64,000 nucleotides of DNA, taken from NCBI RefSeq assembly GCF_042433055.1, contig NZ_JBHLWB010000009.1:124001-188000 (forward strand). The letters run 5' to 3'. Shown piece after piece: positions 44,754 to 53,759 of this stretch. The notes under the pieces were generated by a model. That model was not told the origin of the DNA, ran no database searches, and saw nothing but the letters and a program-made list of their open reading frames with translations. The DNA comes from Gallibacterium trehalosifermentans. GTDB lineage: Bacteria > Pseudomonadota > Gammaproteobacteria > Enterobacterales > Pasteurellaceae. Position numbers and translations under genes: made by a program. Each line of letters begins with the position of its first letter. Positions within the stretch are counted from its first letter, which is position 1.

Positions 44754-46064
44754 TTATTTGCATTGATTTTGAGGTTTATTTGCCATAATTTCAATGATTT
44801 GAAAATCGGTGTGCTGCATACTTTTACAAGCTAATGCACATAGATTATCGATACTACGATCAATCGTATGTTCAACAATACCCTCATTACCAGTAACGCC
44901 AGTCTGATTCATTGCCATTAAGACTGATTTATAGGCAGAGGTAACACTAGTGGACACTTTCATTGCACAACTATTAGCGGCACCATCACACAACATACCA
45001 CTAATATCACCAATCATACTGCTGATAGCCATAGCAGCCGTTTCAAAACTATTGGTAATCAGGTAAGAAATGCCTGCACAACTACCCATTGCTGCTGTGG
45101 TTACGGCACACAGTGCAGAGAGTTTTGGTAATTTACTATGGATAAAAATTGCCATTAAATGGGAAAGAAATAATGCTCGCGTACGTTGTTCTTCACTCAC
45201 ATTGAGATGATTAGCGACAACCACAACAGGCATAGTAGCTGTAATGCCCTGATTGCCAGAGCCAGAGTTACTCATTGCAGGAAGTGTTGCACCACCCATA
45301 CGTGCATCTGACGCGGCAGTAGTATGAATCATAATTCTGGATAATAAATCATCAGAGAGTAAACCATCACCAATATGTTTTTGCAAAGTACGCGCAATAT
45401 GTAAACCATAATCTTGGCGTAATCCCTCTTGTGATAAGGCAGCATTTAATGTTTCGGCTTGATTGATAAAGTCAATTTTGGCTAAATCAACTTGCATTGA
45501 AAAATCGAAAATATCCTTTGCTTTTAATTGGTTAAAAATGCCATGTTGATCGTGATTACTCGCTTGTTGAGATTCTGCTTGATAAAGTGTTTCACCATTT
45601 TTTTCAATTAACATAATTTGGGTATGTTGATCTTCAATGACGACGCGTACCCAATCCTCTCCCGCATACAGTGTTGCTTCGGCATAAAGAATATGATCAG
45701 TTTGCTTAATGGAAACAGTAACTAAGCCATTGCTTAATAAGGCTTTTGCGATAGTTAATTGTTCATGAGAAATATTTTTTAATACTTCTAGTCCAGCATC
45801 AGGATCACCACCAATCGCCCCAATAGCAGCTGCAATCGGTAAGCCAACCATACCTGTTCCAGGCACAGCAACACCTAAACCGTTTTTCATTAAATTAGGT
45901 GAAACTTTGCCAGCAATTTTTGCAGGTGTTTTGCCTAAATATTTCGCCGCTGTTGCTGCTGCTAAGGCTAGTGAAATCGGTTCGGTACAGCCTAAGGCAG
46001 GCACAACATCTTGTTTCACAATTTCAATTAGTGCTTGTTCGAAAGGTTGTAATGATGGATTCAT
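44754..46064 (-). CDS. cyuA: L-cysteine desulfidase family protein (CyuA/UPF0597)
   Basis: A 436-residue enzyme of the UPF0597 family. E. coli CyuA (YhaM) degrades cysteine to pyruvate, ammonia and sulfide under anaerobic conditions and uses an iron-sulfur cluster. Conserved cysteines appear in PALGCTEPISLALAAA, MGSCAGISYL and CDGAANSCAMK, and a glycine-rich SNSGSGNQGI loop is present. The symbol follows the E. coli homologue; the substrate has not been shown here, and a serine dehydratase-like role is the main alternative. No cyuP-type permease is adjacent. Confidence 0.82.
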   Translation of the reverse strand: MNPSLQPFEQALIEIVKQDVVPALGCTEPISLALAAATAAKYLGKTPAKIAGKVSPNLMKNGLGVAVPGTGMVGLPIAAAIGAIGGDPDAGLEVLKNISHEQLTIAKALLSNGLVTVSIKQTDHILYAEATLYAGEDWVRVVIEDQHTQIMLIEKNGETLYQAESQQASNHDQHGIFNQLKAKDIFDFSMQVDLAKIDFINQAETLNAALSQEGLRQDYGLHIARTLQKHIGDGLLSDDLLSRIMIHTTAASDARMGGATLPAMSNSGSGNQGITATMPVVVVANHLNVSEEQRTRALFLSHLMAIFIHSKLPKLSALCAVTTAAMGSCAGISYLITNSFETAAMAISSMIGDISGMLCDGAANSCAMKVSTSVTSAYKSVLMAMNQTGVTGNEGIVEHTIDRSIDNLCALACKSMQHTDFQIIEIMANKPQNQCK

Positions 46065-46210
46065 AAGACCTCATAGGTTACTGCATTGGTTAAAGAAAAA
46101 TTACATCTGCTAACTATACACAGTAATGTAACAAGTGCTAGTAAAATCAAGCAAAAATTTCTGTAATCTAGTAAATAAATTGAAAAAATAAAATTTTTTT
46201 TAATTCACCC

Positions 46211-46238
46211 CTTGAAAATTTAATTTTTACGTCAATTT
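46211..46238 (+). promoter_or_regulatory. Candidate sigma-32 (heat-shock) promoter of dnaK
   Basis: A -35 element CTTGAAA at 46211-46217 (preceded by CCC) is followed after 13 bases by GTCAATTT, a partial match to the sigma-32 -10 CCCCATTT. It is about 130 bases before the dnaK ATG. The 304-base gap from cyuA to dnaK shows no gene. Confidence 0.6.
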
Positions 46239-46368
46239 AGTGTGGCACGTATGATAAGGAAATCAATTTACTGAGAGAAAAATTTAAAAATTGCCTCTTG
46301 TAATTCTAAAAAAGATCCTTATTTAGTCGAACGTCAAAAATGAATTTAAAATCAGGAGAATAACGATT

Positions 46369-48285
46369 ATGGGAAAAATTATTGGTATTGACTTAGGTAC
46401 AACAAACTCATGTGTAGCCGTAATGGACGGTGATAAACCACGTGTGATTGAAAATGCAGAGGGAGATCGTACAACCCCGTCAATTATTGCTTATACCCAA
46501 GATGGCGAAACGCTTGTTGGTCAACCAGCAAAACGCCAAGCAGTAACTAATCCAAAAAACACTTTATTTGCAATTAAACGTTTAATCGGTCGTCGCTTTA
46601 CTGATGAAGAAGTACAACGTGATGTAAGCATTATGCCATTTGAAATCACTAAAGCGGATAATGGTGATGCGTGGGTATCCGTAAAAGGTGAGAAAATGGC
46701 ACCACCGCAAATTTCTGCAGAAGTATTGAAAAAAATGAAGAAAACAGCAGAAGATTTCTTGGGTGAGGCGGTTACTGAAGCGGTAATTACGGTACCTGCA
46801 TATTTTAACGATGCACAACGTCAAGCAACTAAAGATGCAGGGCGTATCGCAGGTTTAGAAGTAAAACGTATTATTAACGAACCAACTGCTGCGGCATTAG
46901 CGTATGGATTGGATAAAGCAAATGGTAATCATACGATTGCGGTATATGACTTAGGTGGTGGTACATTTGACCTTTCTATTATTGAAATTGATGAAGTTGA
47001 TGGCGAGAAAACTTTCGAAGTTTTAGCAACCAATGGTGATACTCACTTAGGGGGTGAAGACTTTGATAACCGTGTGATCAACTATTTAGTTGATGAGTTC
47101 AAAAAAGAACAAGGCATTGATTTACGTAACGATCCATTAGCAATGCAACGTTTGAAAGAAGCGGGTGAAAAAGCAAAAATTGAACTTTCTTCTGCACAAC
47201 AAACTGATGTAAATCTTCCATACATTACCGCAGATGCGACTGGTCCAAAACACTTAAACATCAAATTGACTCGTGCGAAATTAGAATCTTTAGTTGAAGA
47301 TCTTGTTGCAAAATCAATGGAACCAATTCGTGTGGCATTAAAAGATGCGGATTTAAGTGTTTCTGAAATCAACGATGTGATCTTAGTTGGTGGTCAAACA
47401 CGTATGCCATTAGTGCAACAAAAAGTGGCTGAGTTCTTTGGTAAAGAACCACGTAAAGATGTTAACCCAGATGAAGCAGTGGCGATTGGTGCAGCAGTAC
47501 AAGGTGGTGTATTAGCGGGTGATGTGAAAGACGTATTATTGCTTGACGTAACCCCATTATCACTTGGTATTGAAACCATGGGCGGCGTAATGACAACCTT
47601 AATTGAAAAGAATACGACGATTCCAACGAAGAAATCACAAGTCTTCTCAACCGCAGAAGATAACCAAAGTGCGGTAACTATCCATGTGTTACAAGGTGAG
47701 CGTAAACGTGCAGCTGATAATAAATCATTAGGTCAATTTAACTTAGAAGGAATTAACCCAGCACCACGTGGTATGCCACAAATTGAAGTAACATTTGATA
47801 TTGATGCTGACGGTATTATCCATGTTTCTGCGAAAGATAAAGGTACAGGTAAAGAACAACAAATCACTATCAAAGCGTCTTCAGGGTTAAGTGATGAAGA
47901 AATTCAACAAATGGTGCGTGATGCTGAAGCGAATGCAGAAGCAGACCGTAAATTTGAAGAGTTAGTGCAAGCGCGTAACCAAGCTGATCACTTAGTTCAC
48001 TCAACACGTAAACAATTAAGCGAAGTTGGTGAAAACCTTGCAGCAGATGATAAAGCAGCGATTGAGAAAGCAGCAAGCGATCTTGAAGCGGCAGCAAAAG
48101 GTGAAGATAAAGCGGAAATTGAAGCAAAAACACAAGCATTAATTCAAGCTGCAGAAAAATTAATGCAAGCTGTCCAACAACAAGCGCAAGCAGGTCAAGC
48201 ACAGCAACAAGCACAAGGTAGTGCAAAGAACAACGGCGATGATGTTGTTGATGCTGAGTTTGAAGAAGTTAAAGACAATAAATAA
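46369..48285 (+). CDS. dnaK: Molecular chaperone DnaK (Hsp70)
   Basis: A 638-residue ATP-dependent chaperone. The nucleotide-binding domain starts GKIIGIDLGTTNSCVAVMDG and has VPAYFNDAQRQATKDAGRIAGL and YDLGGGTFDLSII. The substrate domain has LLLDVTPLSLGIETMGGVMT, and the C-terminus ends in the EEVKD-type motif (FEEVKDNK). It works with DnaJ, encoded downstream, and GrpE, not in this window. A strong terminator lies directly after it. It contains the only exact AAGTGCGGT uptake-type word I found in the window (47667-47675). Confidence 0.98.
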   Translation: MGKIIGIDLGTTNSCVAVMDGDKPRVIENAEGDRTTPSIIAYTQDGETLVGQPAKRQAVTNPKNTLFAIKRLIGRRFTDEEVQRDVSIMPFEITKADNGDAWVSVKGEKMAPPQISAEVLKKMKKTAEDFLGEAVTEAVITVPAYFNDAQRQATKDAGRIAGLEVKRIINEPTAAALAYGLDKANGNHTIAVYDLGGGTFDLSIIEIDEVDGEKTFEVLATNGDTHLGGEDFDNRVINYLVDEFKKEQGIDLRNDPLAMQRLKEAGEKAKIELSSAQQTDVNLPYITADATGPKHLNIKLTRAKLESLVEDLVAKSMEPIRVALKDADLSVSEINDVILVGGQTRMPLVQQKVAEFFGKEPRKDVNPDEAVAIGAAVQGGVLAGDVKDVLLLDVTPLSLGIETMGGVMTTLIEKNTTIPTKKSQVFSTAEDNQSAVTIHVLQGERKRAADNKSLGQFNLEGINPAPRGMPQIEVTFDIDADGIIHVSAKDKGTGKEQQITIKASSGLSDEEIQQMVRDAEANAEADRKFEELVQARNQADHLVHSTRKQLSEVGENLAADDKAAIEKAASDLEAAAKGEDKAEIEAKTQALIQAAEKLMQAVQQQAQAGQAQQQAQGSAKNNGDDVVDAEFEEVKDNK

Positions 48286-48303
48286 TTGTCTTTGAATAAA
48301 AAT

Positions 48304-48330
48304 AAAAGGGCGTAGTAATACGCCCTTTTT
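48304..48330 (+). terminator. Terminator after dnaK
   Basis: A 10-bp stem (AAAAGGGCGT with ACGCCCTTTT) has a 6-base loop and is followed by T. It lies before the lipoprotein and dnaJ genes, so these may be partly uncoupled from dnaK. Confidence 0.85.
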
Positions 48331-48349
48331 GGGTATATGAGGAATAAAG

Positions 48350-48940
48350 ATGAAAAAACGATATTTAGCGTTATTGCCAACATTATTTTTGGCAGCCTGT
48401 TCTAATACTCATCAACCCTTAAGTAAAGATGCTTTAGTTGGGGAGTGGGTTTGCTCAACCGCATATAAAGATGTGGGTGTAGGAATGCTTGATGTCATTA
48501 CTTTAAAGGCTGATGGTACTTTAGAAGATGATAATTATATTTTTGATCATAGTTTGGATAGGTTTGTAGGAAAAGATCCTGAAAATTATTTCAGATCGCC
48601 ATTAAGATATTTTAGAGTACATAACGGCACGTGGAATTTATCAGATAATGATTTAACTTATCATTTAAAACAGACTAATTTTAAACGTATTATCTGGCCT
48701 GATGTTTGGGAGCAACTTCAGGAAATAGATGAACTTAAGCAGATAGAAGCTAAGGCTTTTAAGATTTATTCATCAACTAAAGAAGCTGATATTCAATTAA
48801 CTTTTAATAAATTCATCAAAAATGGTTTTACGCTAAATCAAAACCTTAATGGGAGAATTTATGAGAGTAAATGTTTAGATAAGCAATCATCTGAATATCG
48901 TTATATTGAAGCATATAAAAAAATACATAAGTCTAAGTAG
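48350..48940 (+). CDS. Unknown lipoprotein between dnaK and dnaJ
   Basis: A 196-residue lipoprotein. The signal peptide MKKRYLALLPTLFLAAC ends at the lipidated Cys17. The mature part contains LVGEWVCSTAYKD, VITLKADGTLEDDNY, a VHNGTWNLSDNDLTY strand and a Lys-rich C-terminus. The alternation of short beta strands with GEW and GTW motifs resembles lipocalin-like or META-type stress lipoproteins, but I cannot assign a family. It is inserted between dnaK and dnaJ, which are usually adjacent. The ribosome-binding site is GAGGAA. Confidence 0.75.
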   Translation: MKKRYLALLPTLFLAACSNTHQPLSKDALVGEWVCSTAYKDVGVGMLDVITLKADGTLEDDNYIFDHSLDRFVGKDPENYFRSPLRYFRVHNGTWNLSDNDLTYHLKQTNFKRIIWPDVWEQLQEIDELKQIEAKAFKIYSSTKEADIQLTFNKFIKNGFTLNQNLNGRIYESKCLDKQSSEYRYIEAYKKIHKSK

Positions 48941-49040
48941 AGATCTGAGTGGGTAAATTCACTAATAAGATCGAGTTAAGTAAAGAAAATATATTGCAAT
49001 AGTGGGCATATCCACTTTACAACAGAGAAGATAAAAGATA

Positions 49041-50162
49041 ATGGCAAAACGTGATTATTATGAAGTGTTAGGCGTTGCAAGATCAGATGATGAAAAAGCA
49101 ATTAAGAAAGCCTATAAACGCTTAGCAATGAAATTGCATCCAGACCGTAATCCTGGTGATAAAGAAGCAGAAGCGAAATTTAAAGAAGTACAAGAAGCTT
49201 ATGAGGTGCTAGGAGATAAAGAAAAACGCGCTGCTTATGATCAATATGGACATGCTGCGTTTGAGCATGGTGGAGCAGGTGCAAGTGGCTTTGGTGGAGC
49301 CGATTTTGGTGATATTTTCGGTGATATATTTAGTGATATGTTCGGTGGTGGGCGTGGTCGTCAACGTGTGGTACGAGGGGAAGACCTCCGCTATGACATT
49401 GAAATCACGCTAGAGGAAGCCGTTAAAGGGGTGAGCAAAGATATTCGTATTGCAACATTAGCAACCTGTGATACGTGTCATGGTAGTGGTGCAAAATCTG
49501 GCTCGAAAGTTGAGACTTGTAACTATTGTCATGGTTCAGGTCGTATTCGTCGCCAAAGTGGATTCTTTGTACAAGAGCAAACTTGTCCGCATTGTCATGG
49601 TGCAGGAAAAATTATTGAACAACCTTGTGATAGTTGTCATGGTGATGGTCGAGTACATAAACATAAAAATCTTTCCGTTAAAATTCCAGCTGGTGTAGAT
49701 ACTGGTAGTCAACTTCGTTTAAATGGTGAAGGAGCGGCGGGAGAAAATGGTGCGCCAGCAGGCGATCTTTATGTTGTGATTCATGTGAAAGAACACGATA
49801 TTTTCCAACGAGATGGCAATAATCTTTATTGTGAAGTCCCTATCAGTTTCACCTTAGCTGCATTGGGTGGTGAAATTGAAGTCCCAACATTAGATGGTAA
49901 AGTAAAATTAAAAGTCCCTGAAGAAACGCAAACAGGTAAGCTTTTCCGTTTGAGAGGGAAAGGGGTAACCTCAACACGTTCACATTATCAAGGTGATTTA
50001 ATTTGCCGTGTGATTGTGGAAACACCAGTGAAATTAAATAAAGAACAGAAAGCGCTATTACAACAATTTGAAAAAAGCTTAGAGGGGCGAAATCATCATC
50101 GTCCTAAAGAAAGTGGCTTTTTAGATGGGGTAAAACGTTTTTTCGATAATTTAGGTAAATAA
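49041..50162 (+). CDS. dnaJ: Co-chaperone DnaJ (Hsp40)
   Basis: A 373-residue DnaK partner that stimulates its ATPase and delivers substrates. The J domain begins AKRDYYEVLGVARSDDEKAIKKAYKRLAMKLHPDRNPGD with the HPD motif. A Gly/Phe-rich linker follows, then four CXXCXGXG zinc repeats (CDTCHGSG, CNYCHGSG, CPHCHGAG, CDSCHGDG) and the C-terminal substrate domains. The 100-base leader has a small hairpin (AGTGG/CCACT) before the start but no clear sigma-32 promoter. Confidence 0.97.
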   Translation: MAKRDYYEVLGVARSDDEKAIKKAYKRLAMKLHPDRNPGDKEAEAKFKEVQEAYEVLGDKEKRAAYDQYGHAAFEHGGAGASGFGGADFGDIFGDIFSDMFGGGRGRQRVVRGEDLRYDIEITLEEAVKGVSKDIRIATLATCDTCHGSGAKSGSKVETCNYCHGSGRIRRQSGFFVQEQTCPHCHGAGKIIEQPCDSCHGDGRVHKHKNLSVKIPAGVDTGSQLRLNGEGAAGENGAPAGDLYVVIHVKEHDIFQRDGNNLYCEVPISFTLAALGGEIEVPTLDGKVKLKVPEETQTGKLFRLRGKGVTSTRSHYQGDLICRVIVETPVKLNKEQKALLQQFEKSLEGRNHHRPKESGFLDGVKRFFDNLGK

Positions 50163-50166
50163 AAAT

Positions 50167-50197
50167 AAAAATGGCGAGAAAGTTCTCGCCATTTTTG
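50167..50197 (+). terminator. Terminator after dnaJ
   Basis: A stem of 10 or more base pairs (ATGGCGAGAA with TTCTCGCCAT) is flanked by A and T runs. It is symmetrical enough to end the converging ABC-transporter transcript as well. Confidence 0.88.
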
Positions 50198-50220
50198 TTA
50201 TGAAGTAGAATTAATGTTAC

Positions 50221-51177
50221 TTAACTACCTTTTTTACGACGTTTTAAGGTATCAATTAATACCGCAACGACAATAATCATTCCTTTTACAATTTGTTGCC
50301 AATATGGGTCAACACCAAGCATATTTAGACCTTTATTGGTTGTCCCAATAATTAATGCTCCAATGACACACATTGGAATGGTACCAATACCACCACTAAG
50401 GGATACGCCTCCAATTACCGCAGCAGCAATCGCATCTAATTCCCAAGCTAATCCGTAAGATGGGTTACCTGCGTAAGTACGAGCGGCTAACATTGCTCCC
50501 GCTAATCCTGATAATGCACCAGCTAAGATATAAACCCAAATTAAGGTTTTGGTGGTATTAATTCCACAAATTTTTGCCGCATTTAAGTTACCGCCAACGG
50601 CATAGACATGGCGACCAAAGGTTGATTTGCTTAAAAGAATATGTGCGCCAATAACCACTAAAATATACAGAATCACTAATCCAGGTAAACCAAAGAAATT
50701 GACATCTGAAATCCAAGTAAAGGCTTCAGAAGATGCATCAATCGGACGACCATCAGAGTAGAGTTGTGCAGCACCACGGGCAATAATCATCATACCAAGT
50801 GTGGCAATAAACGGTGGAATTGATCCGATGGCAGTTAAACCACCGTTAATTGCACCAAGTAAGGCACCTAGTGCAATAGAAAGCGCAAAGGCAAGAAATG
50901 CGGCGCTGACACTATCTCCACCAGTAACAATAGAAGCGGCGACTACAGAAGTTAATGCCACCATAGAACCAGAAGATAAATCAATCCCCGTTGTTACAAT
51001 CGCAAAGGTTACTCCGATAGCAATAATTCCGAACATTGATACTTGTTCAATAATACTCCAGACAGTTCGTGCAGAGAAAAAGCCATCAATCGAAACGGAT
51101 AACACTAAAAACAGTGCAATTAAAATAAGAACCATGCCATAAGCATTTAACAGTTTTTTCATCATATCATTCGACAT
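50221..51177 (-). CDS. Sugar ABC transporter permease (RbsC/AraH family)
   Basis: A 318-residue inner-membrane permease with eight to ten hydrophobic segments. It is similar to RbsC and the inositol-type permeases. Recognisable parts are GVTFAIVTTGIDLSSGSMVAL, GAINGGLTAIGSIPPFIATLG, GGNLNAAKICGINTTK and AAAVIGGVSLSGGIGT. It forms a homodimeric channel with the ATPase encoded just upstream. It is the last gene of a four-gene operon with two binding proteins. The substrate is a sugar or polyol, not determinable here. Confidence 0.88.
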   Translation of the reverse strand: MSNDMMKKLLNAYGMVLILIALFLVLSVSIDGFFSARTVWSIIEQVSMFGIIAIGVTFAIVTTGIDLSSGSMVALTSVVAASIVTGGDSVSAAFLAFALSIALGALLGAINGGLTAIGSIPPFIATLGMMIIARGAAQLYSDGRPIDASSEAFTWISDVNFFGLPGLVILYILVVIGAHILLSKSTFGRHVYAVGGNLNAAKICGINTTKTLIWVYILAGALSGLAGAMLAARTYAGNPSYGLAWELDAIAAAVIGGVSLSGGIGTIPMCVIGALIIGTTNKGLNMLGVDPYWQQIVKGMIIVVAVLIDTLKRRKKGS

Positions 51178-51201
51178 AATTAATTCCCCATACGTTAAGT
51201 T

Positions 51202-52719
51202 TTAGTTATTTGTTAAACCAGATGCTAGTTCTAGCACTCGTTCTTGCGTTAATTCTTGATGAGGAATAATGCCCACTTGATGACCTTCGTGCATAACCAT
51301 GACGCGATCGCTCATAGAGAGTAATTCCAACATATCAGACGTAATCATAATGATACTTTTGCCTTGTTTAGCAAGTTCAACCATTAATTTATACAGTTCC
51401 GCTTTTGCGCCAACATCAATACCTTTCGTTGGCTCATCTAAAATCAAAATATCAGGCTCAAGTAATAACCAACGTGCTAATAATACTTTTTGTTGATTTC
51501 CACCAGAAAGATTATTGGTTATCACCTCAACATTAGGCGCTTTAATTTTTAACTTATCTTTTTGTTCAAGGGCGGTACGTTGTGCTTTAGTAACTGAAAT
51601 TAAAAAATTCTCTAAATAAGGCGACATTTTCGGCATGATCATATTGTCGGTAATACTTAAATTTAGGAATAAACCAGTTAATTTCCGATCTTCTGTAACA
51701 AAACCGATTTTGTATTTCATCGCATCTAGTGGGTTTTTAATGTCAGCTTTTTGTCCGTGAATATAAATTTCGCCACTATCAGCTGGTTTATAGCCAAATA
51801 AGCCCTCAACAATTTCTGATCGCCCTGCACCAACTAAACCCGCAATGCCGAAAATTTCCCCTTTTCGCACTTGAAAACTGACATCTTGATATTTTCCTGC
51901 ACGTGTTAAATTTTTTGTTTCTAAGACGATTTCATCTGAAATATCTACTCGTTCTCGTTGGAACATTTCGGACATATCACGCCCTACCATCATTGAAATT
52001 AATTCATCTTTACTAACTTCAGAGGCTGGTTTTGTACCAATATATTGTCCATCACGAATTACGGTAATTTCATCAGATACACGGAAGACTTCATCTAATT
52101 TGTGAGAAATAAAAATAATTGCAATGCCATGATTCTTAACTGTTTCAATAATTTTATAAAGTTGTTCAACTTCAGTTTCAGTTAACGCAGTAGTCGGTTC
52201 GTCCATAATAATGACTTTTGCATTGTTTGAAACCGCAGTTGCAATCGCAACTAATTGTGCTTTTGCGACAGAAACATCAGACATTTTGACCGTTACGTCC
52301 ATAGGAATACCAAGCCCTTGTAAGATCTTGGCTGCTTTTTCGTCCATCTCTTTTTGATTGAGGAAAAACTTTCCTTTAGTTAATTCTCGCCCCAGATAAA
52401 AGTTATCAGCAATAGTAAGATTAGCAGCAGGAGAGATTTCTTGAGGTACCATTGTTAAGCCTTTACGAATTGCATCGATTGGGCGAGATGGGCGGAATGG
52501 CTTACCATTTAAGATAATTTCCCCTCCTTCATCAGGGGTATAAATGCCATATAAGATTTTCATCAAGGTAGATTTACCTGCACCGTTTTCACCCATTAAT
52601 GCGTGAACGCTACCTTTTTTTACTTTTAGATTGATGCCATCTAGTGCTTTAACCCCAGGAAAGGTTTTAGAAACATTGCGCATTTCTAAAATATAAGGGG
52701 TGTGGGTTAATGAATCCAT
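51202..52719 (-). CDS. Sugar ABC transporter ATPase (RbsA/MglA family)
   Basis: A 505-residue protein with two fused ABC domains. The first has an intact Walker A (GENGAGKST near residue 41) and Walker B (VIIMDEPTTAL). The second has a degenerate Walker A (GLVGAGRSE) but an intact signature LSGGNQQKVLLARWL and Walker B (ILILDEPTKGIDVG). This arrangement is normal for CUT2-type sugar transporters. The gene is 24 bases before the permease gene and has an AAGGAG ribosome-binding site. Confidence 0.92.
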   Translation of the reverse strand: MDSLTHTPYILEMRNVSKTFPGVKALDGINLKVKKGSVHALMGENGAGKSTLMKILYGIYTPDEGGEIILNGKPFRPSRPIDAIRKGLTMVPQEISPAANLTIADNFYLGRELTKGKFFLNQKEMDEKAAKILQGLGIPMDVTVKMSDVSVAKAQLVAIATAVSNNAKVIIMDEPTTALTETEVEQLYKIIETVKNHGIAIIFISHKLDEVFRVSDEITVIRDGQYIGTKPASEVSKDELISMMVGRDMSEMFQRERVDISDEIVLETKNLTRAGKYQDVSFQVRKGEIFGIAGLVGAGRSEIVEGLFGYKPADSGEIYIHGQKADIKNPLDAMKYKIGFVTEDRKLTGLFLNLSITDNMIMPKMSPYLENFLISVTKAQRTALEQKDKLKIKAPNVEVITNNLSGGNQQKVLLARWLLLEPDILILDEPTKGIDVGAKAELYKLMVELAKQGKSIIMITSDMLELLSMSDRVMVMHEGHQVGIIPHQELTQERVLELASGLTNN

Positions 52720-52747
52720 TTAGAACTCCTTAATTCTTAACAAATTA

Positions 52748-53680
52748 TTATTCTTTGTATTTATTAATATATTGTTCTTTTTTATCTGGTGTTACTAGTT
52801 CAAAAGGAATCCAGTTATAGAGAGGAACTGTCTCACCCATGGCAGCTTTGTATGCCATTTCAACACTGATTCGACCTTGCCCCGAAGCAGATTGATATAT
52901 GGTTGCATCTAATCCATTACCTAAGTATTCTAAGGCATCAGGTGTTGCATCAATTCCTACAATAATTAAATCATCATCTTTTAAACCTAGTTTTTTTGCT
53001 GCTAATAATGCGCCAATAGCCATTTCATCATTATTCGCTAAAACAACATTGATATTTTTGTGTGCTAAAAGTAAATTTTCAGCGACTTCTATTGCTTTTG
53101 CTCTATCCCATTTTGCCTCTTGTTCGGCAATAATTTTTATTTCAGGGTGTTTAGATAGAATATTTTTATTTCCCTCAGTTCGCTTAATTTGTGCATCTAA
53201 TCCAAGAGGACCTAGCAAGATAATTGCATTGGCTGCTTTGCCGTTGAGCGCATTAACAGTAAATTCTCCTTGCATCTCTCCACTGATAATTTCTTCGGAA
53301 CCAACATAGCTAGTCAGATATTTCATATCCTCTTCATTAGGTTTGACCGTAACAACAACAAAAGGAATTTTGGCTTTTTTAGCTTTTAATCCAATGGCCT
53401 TAACTATTTTAGGATCAGTAGGCATTGCAATAATGGCATCAACTTTAGCATCAATAAAATTTTCAGTATCATTAAGCATTTTTGTTGGATCGCCATTAGC
53501 ATCAGCAAAACGCAATTTGATATCTGTATGTTCTTCAGCAAATTTTTTCATTGCGTCTTGTAGATAGGTAGGATATTTATCAGATAAGCTATACATAGTG
53601 ATGCCAATCGTGATTGATTTAGCGGATAAATAAGGTATAAATAAAAATCCTACAACGAAAATCAATATTTTTCTTAACAT
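52748..53680 (-). CDS. Sugar ABC binding protein, second paralogue
   Basis: A 310-residue periplasmic binding protein with a signal peptide (LIFVVGFLFIPYLSA). The domain is the type I sugar-binding fold with DAIIAMPTDPKIVKA, ILLGPLGLDAQIKRTEGN and VGIDATPDALEYLGNGLDATIYQSA. It is clearly homologous to the next gene upstream, differing throughout but keeping the same motifs and the end ELVTPDKKEQYINKYKE. It sits between that paralogue and the ATPase. Either two ligands are served or one copy is a recent duplicate in divergence. Confidence 0.86.
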   Translation of the reverse strand: MLRKILIFVVGFLFIPYLSAKSITIGITMYSLSDKYPTYLQDAMKKFAEEHTDIKLRFADANGDPTKMLNDTENFIDAKVDAIIAMPTDPKIVKAIGLKAKKAKIPFVVVTVKPNEEDMKYLTSYVGSEEIISGEMQGEFTVNALNGKAANAIILLGPLGLDAQIKRTEGNKNILSKHPEIKIIAEQEAKWDRAKAIEVAENLLLAHKNINVVLANNDEMAIGALLAAKKLGLKDDDLIIVGIDATPDALEYLGNGLDATIYQSASGQGRISVEMAYKAAMGETVPLYNWIPFELVTPDKKEQYINKYKE

Positions 53681-53759
53681 GGGTTACTCCTTGTTTAAAT
53701 TAAGGAATACAAGTAAAAAGAGAGAATGGAATATTATGTCTATTCCATTCTCATGTTAT

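Noticed and set aside
47870..48226. Long open frame antisense to the dnaK 3' end
   Set aside because: A leucine-rich shadow of the Gln/Ala-rich dnaK C-terminus, with no ribosome-binding site or recognisable domain.
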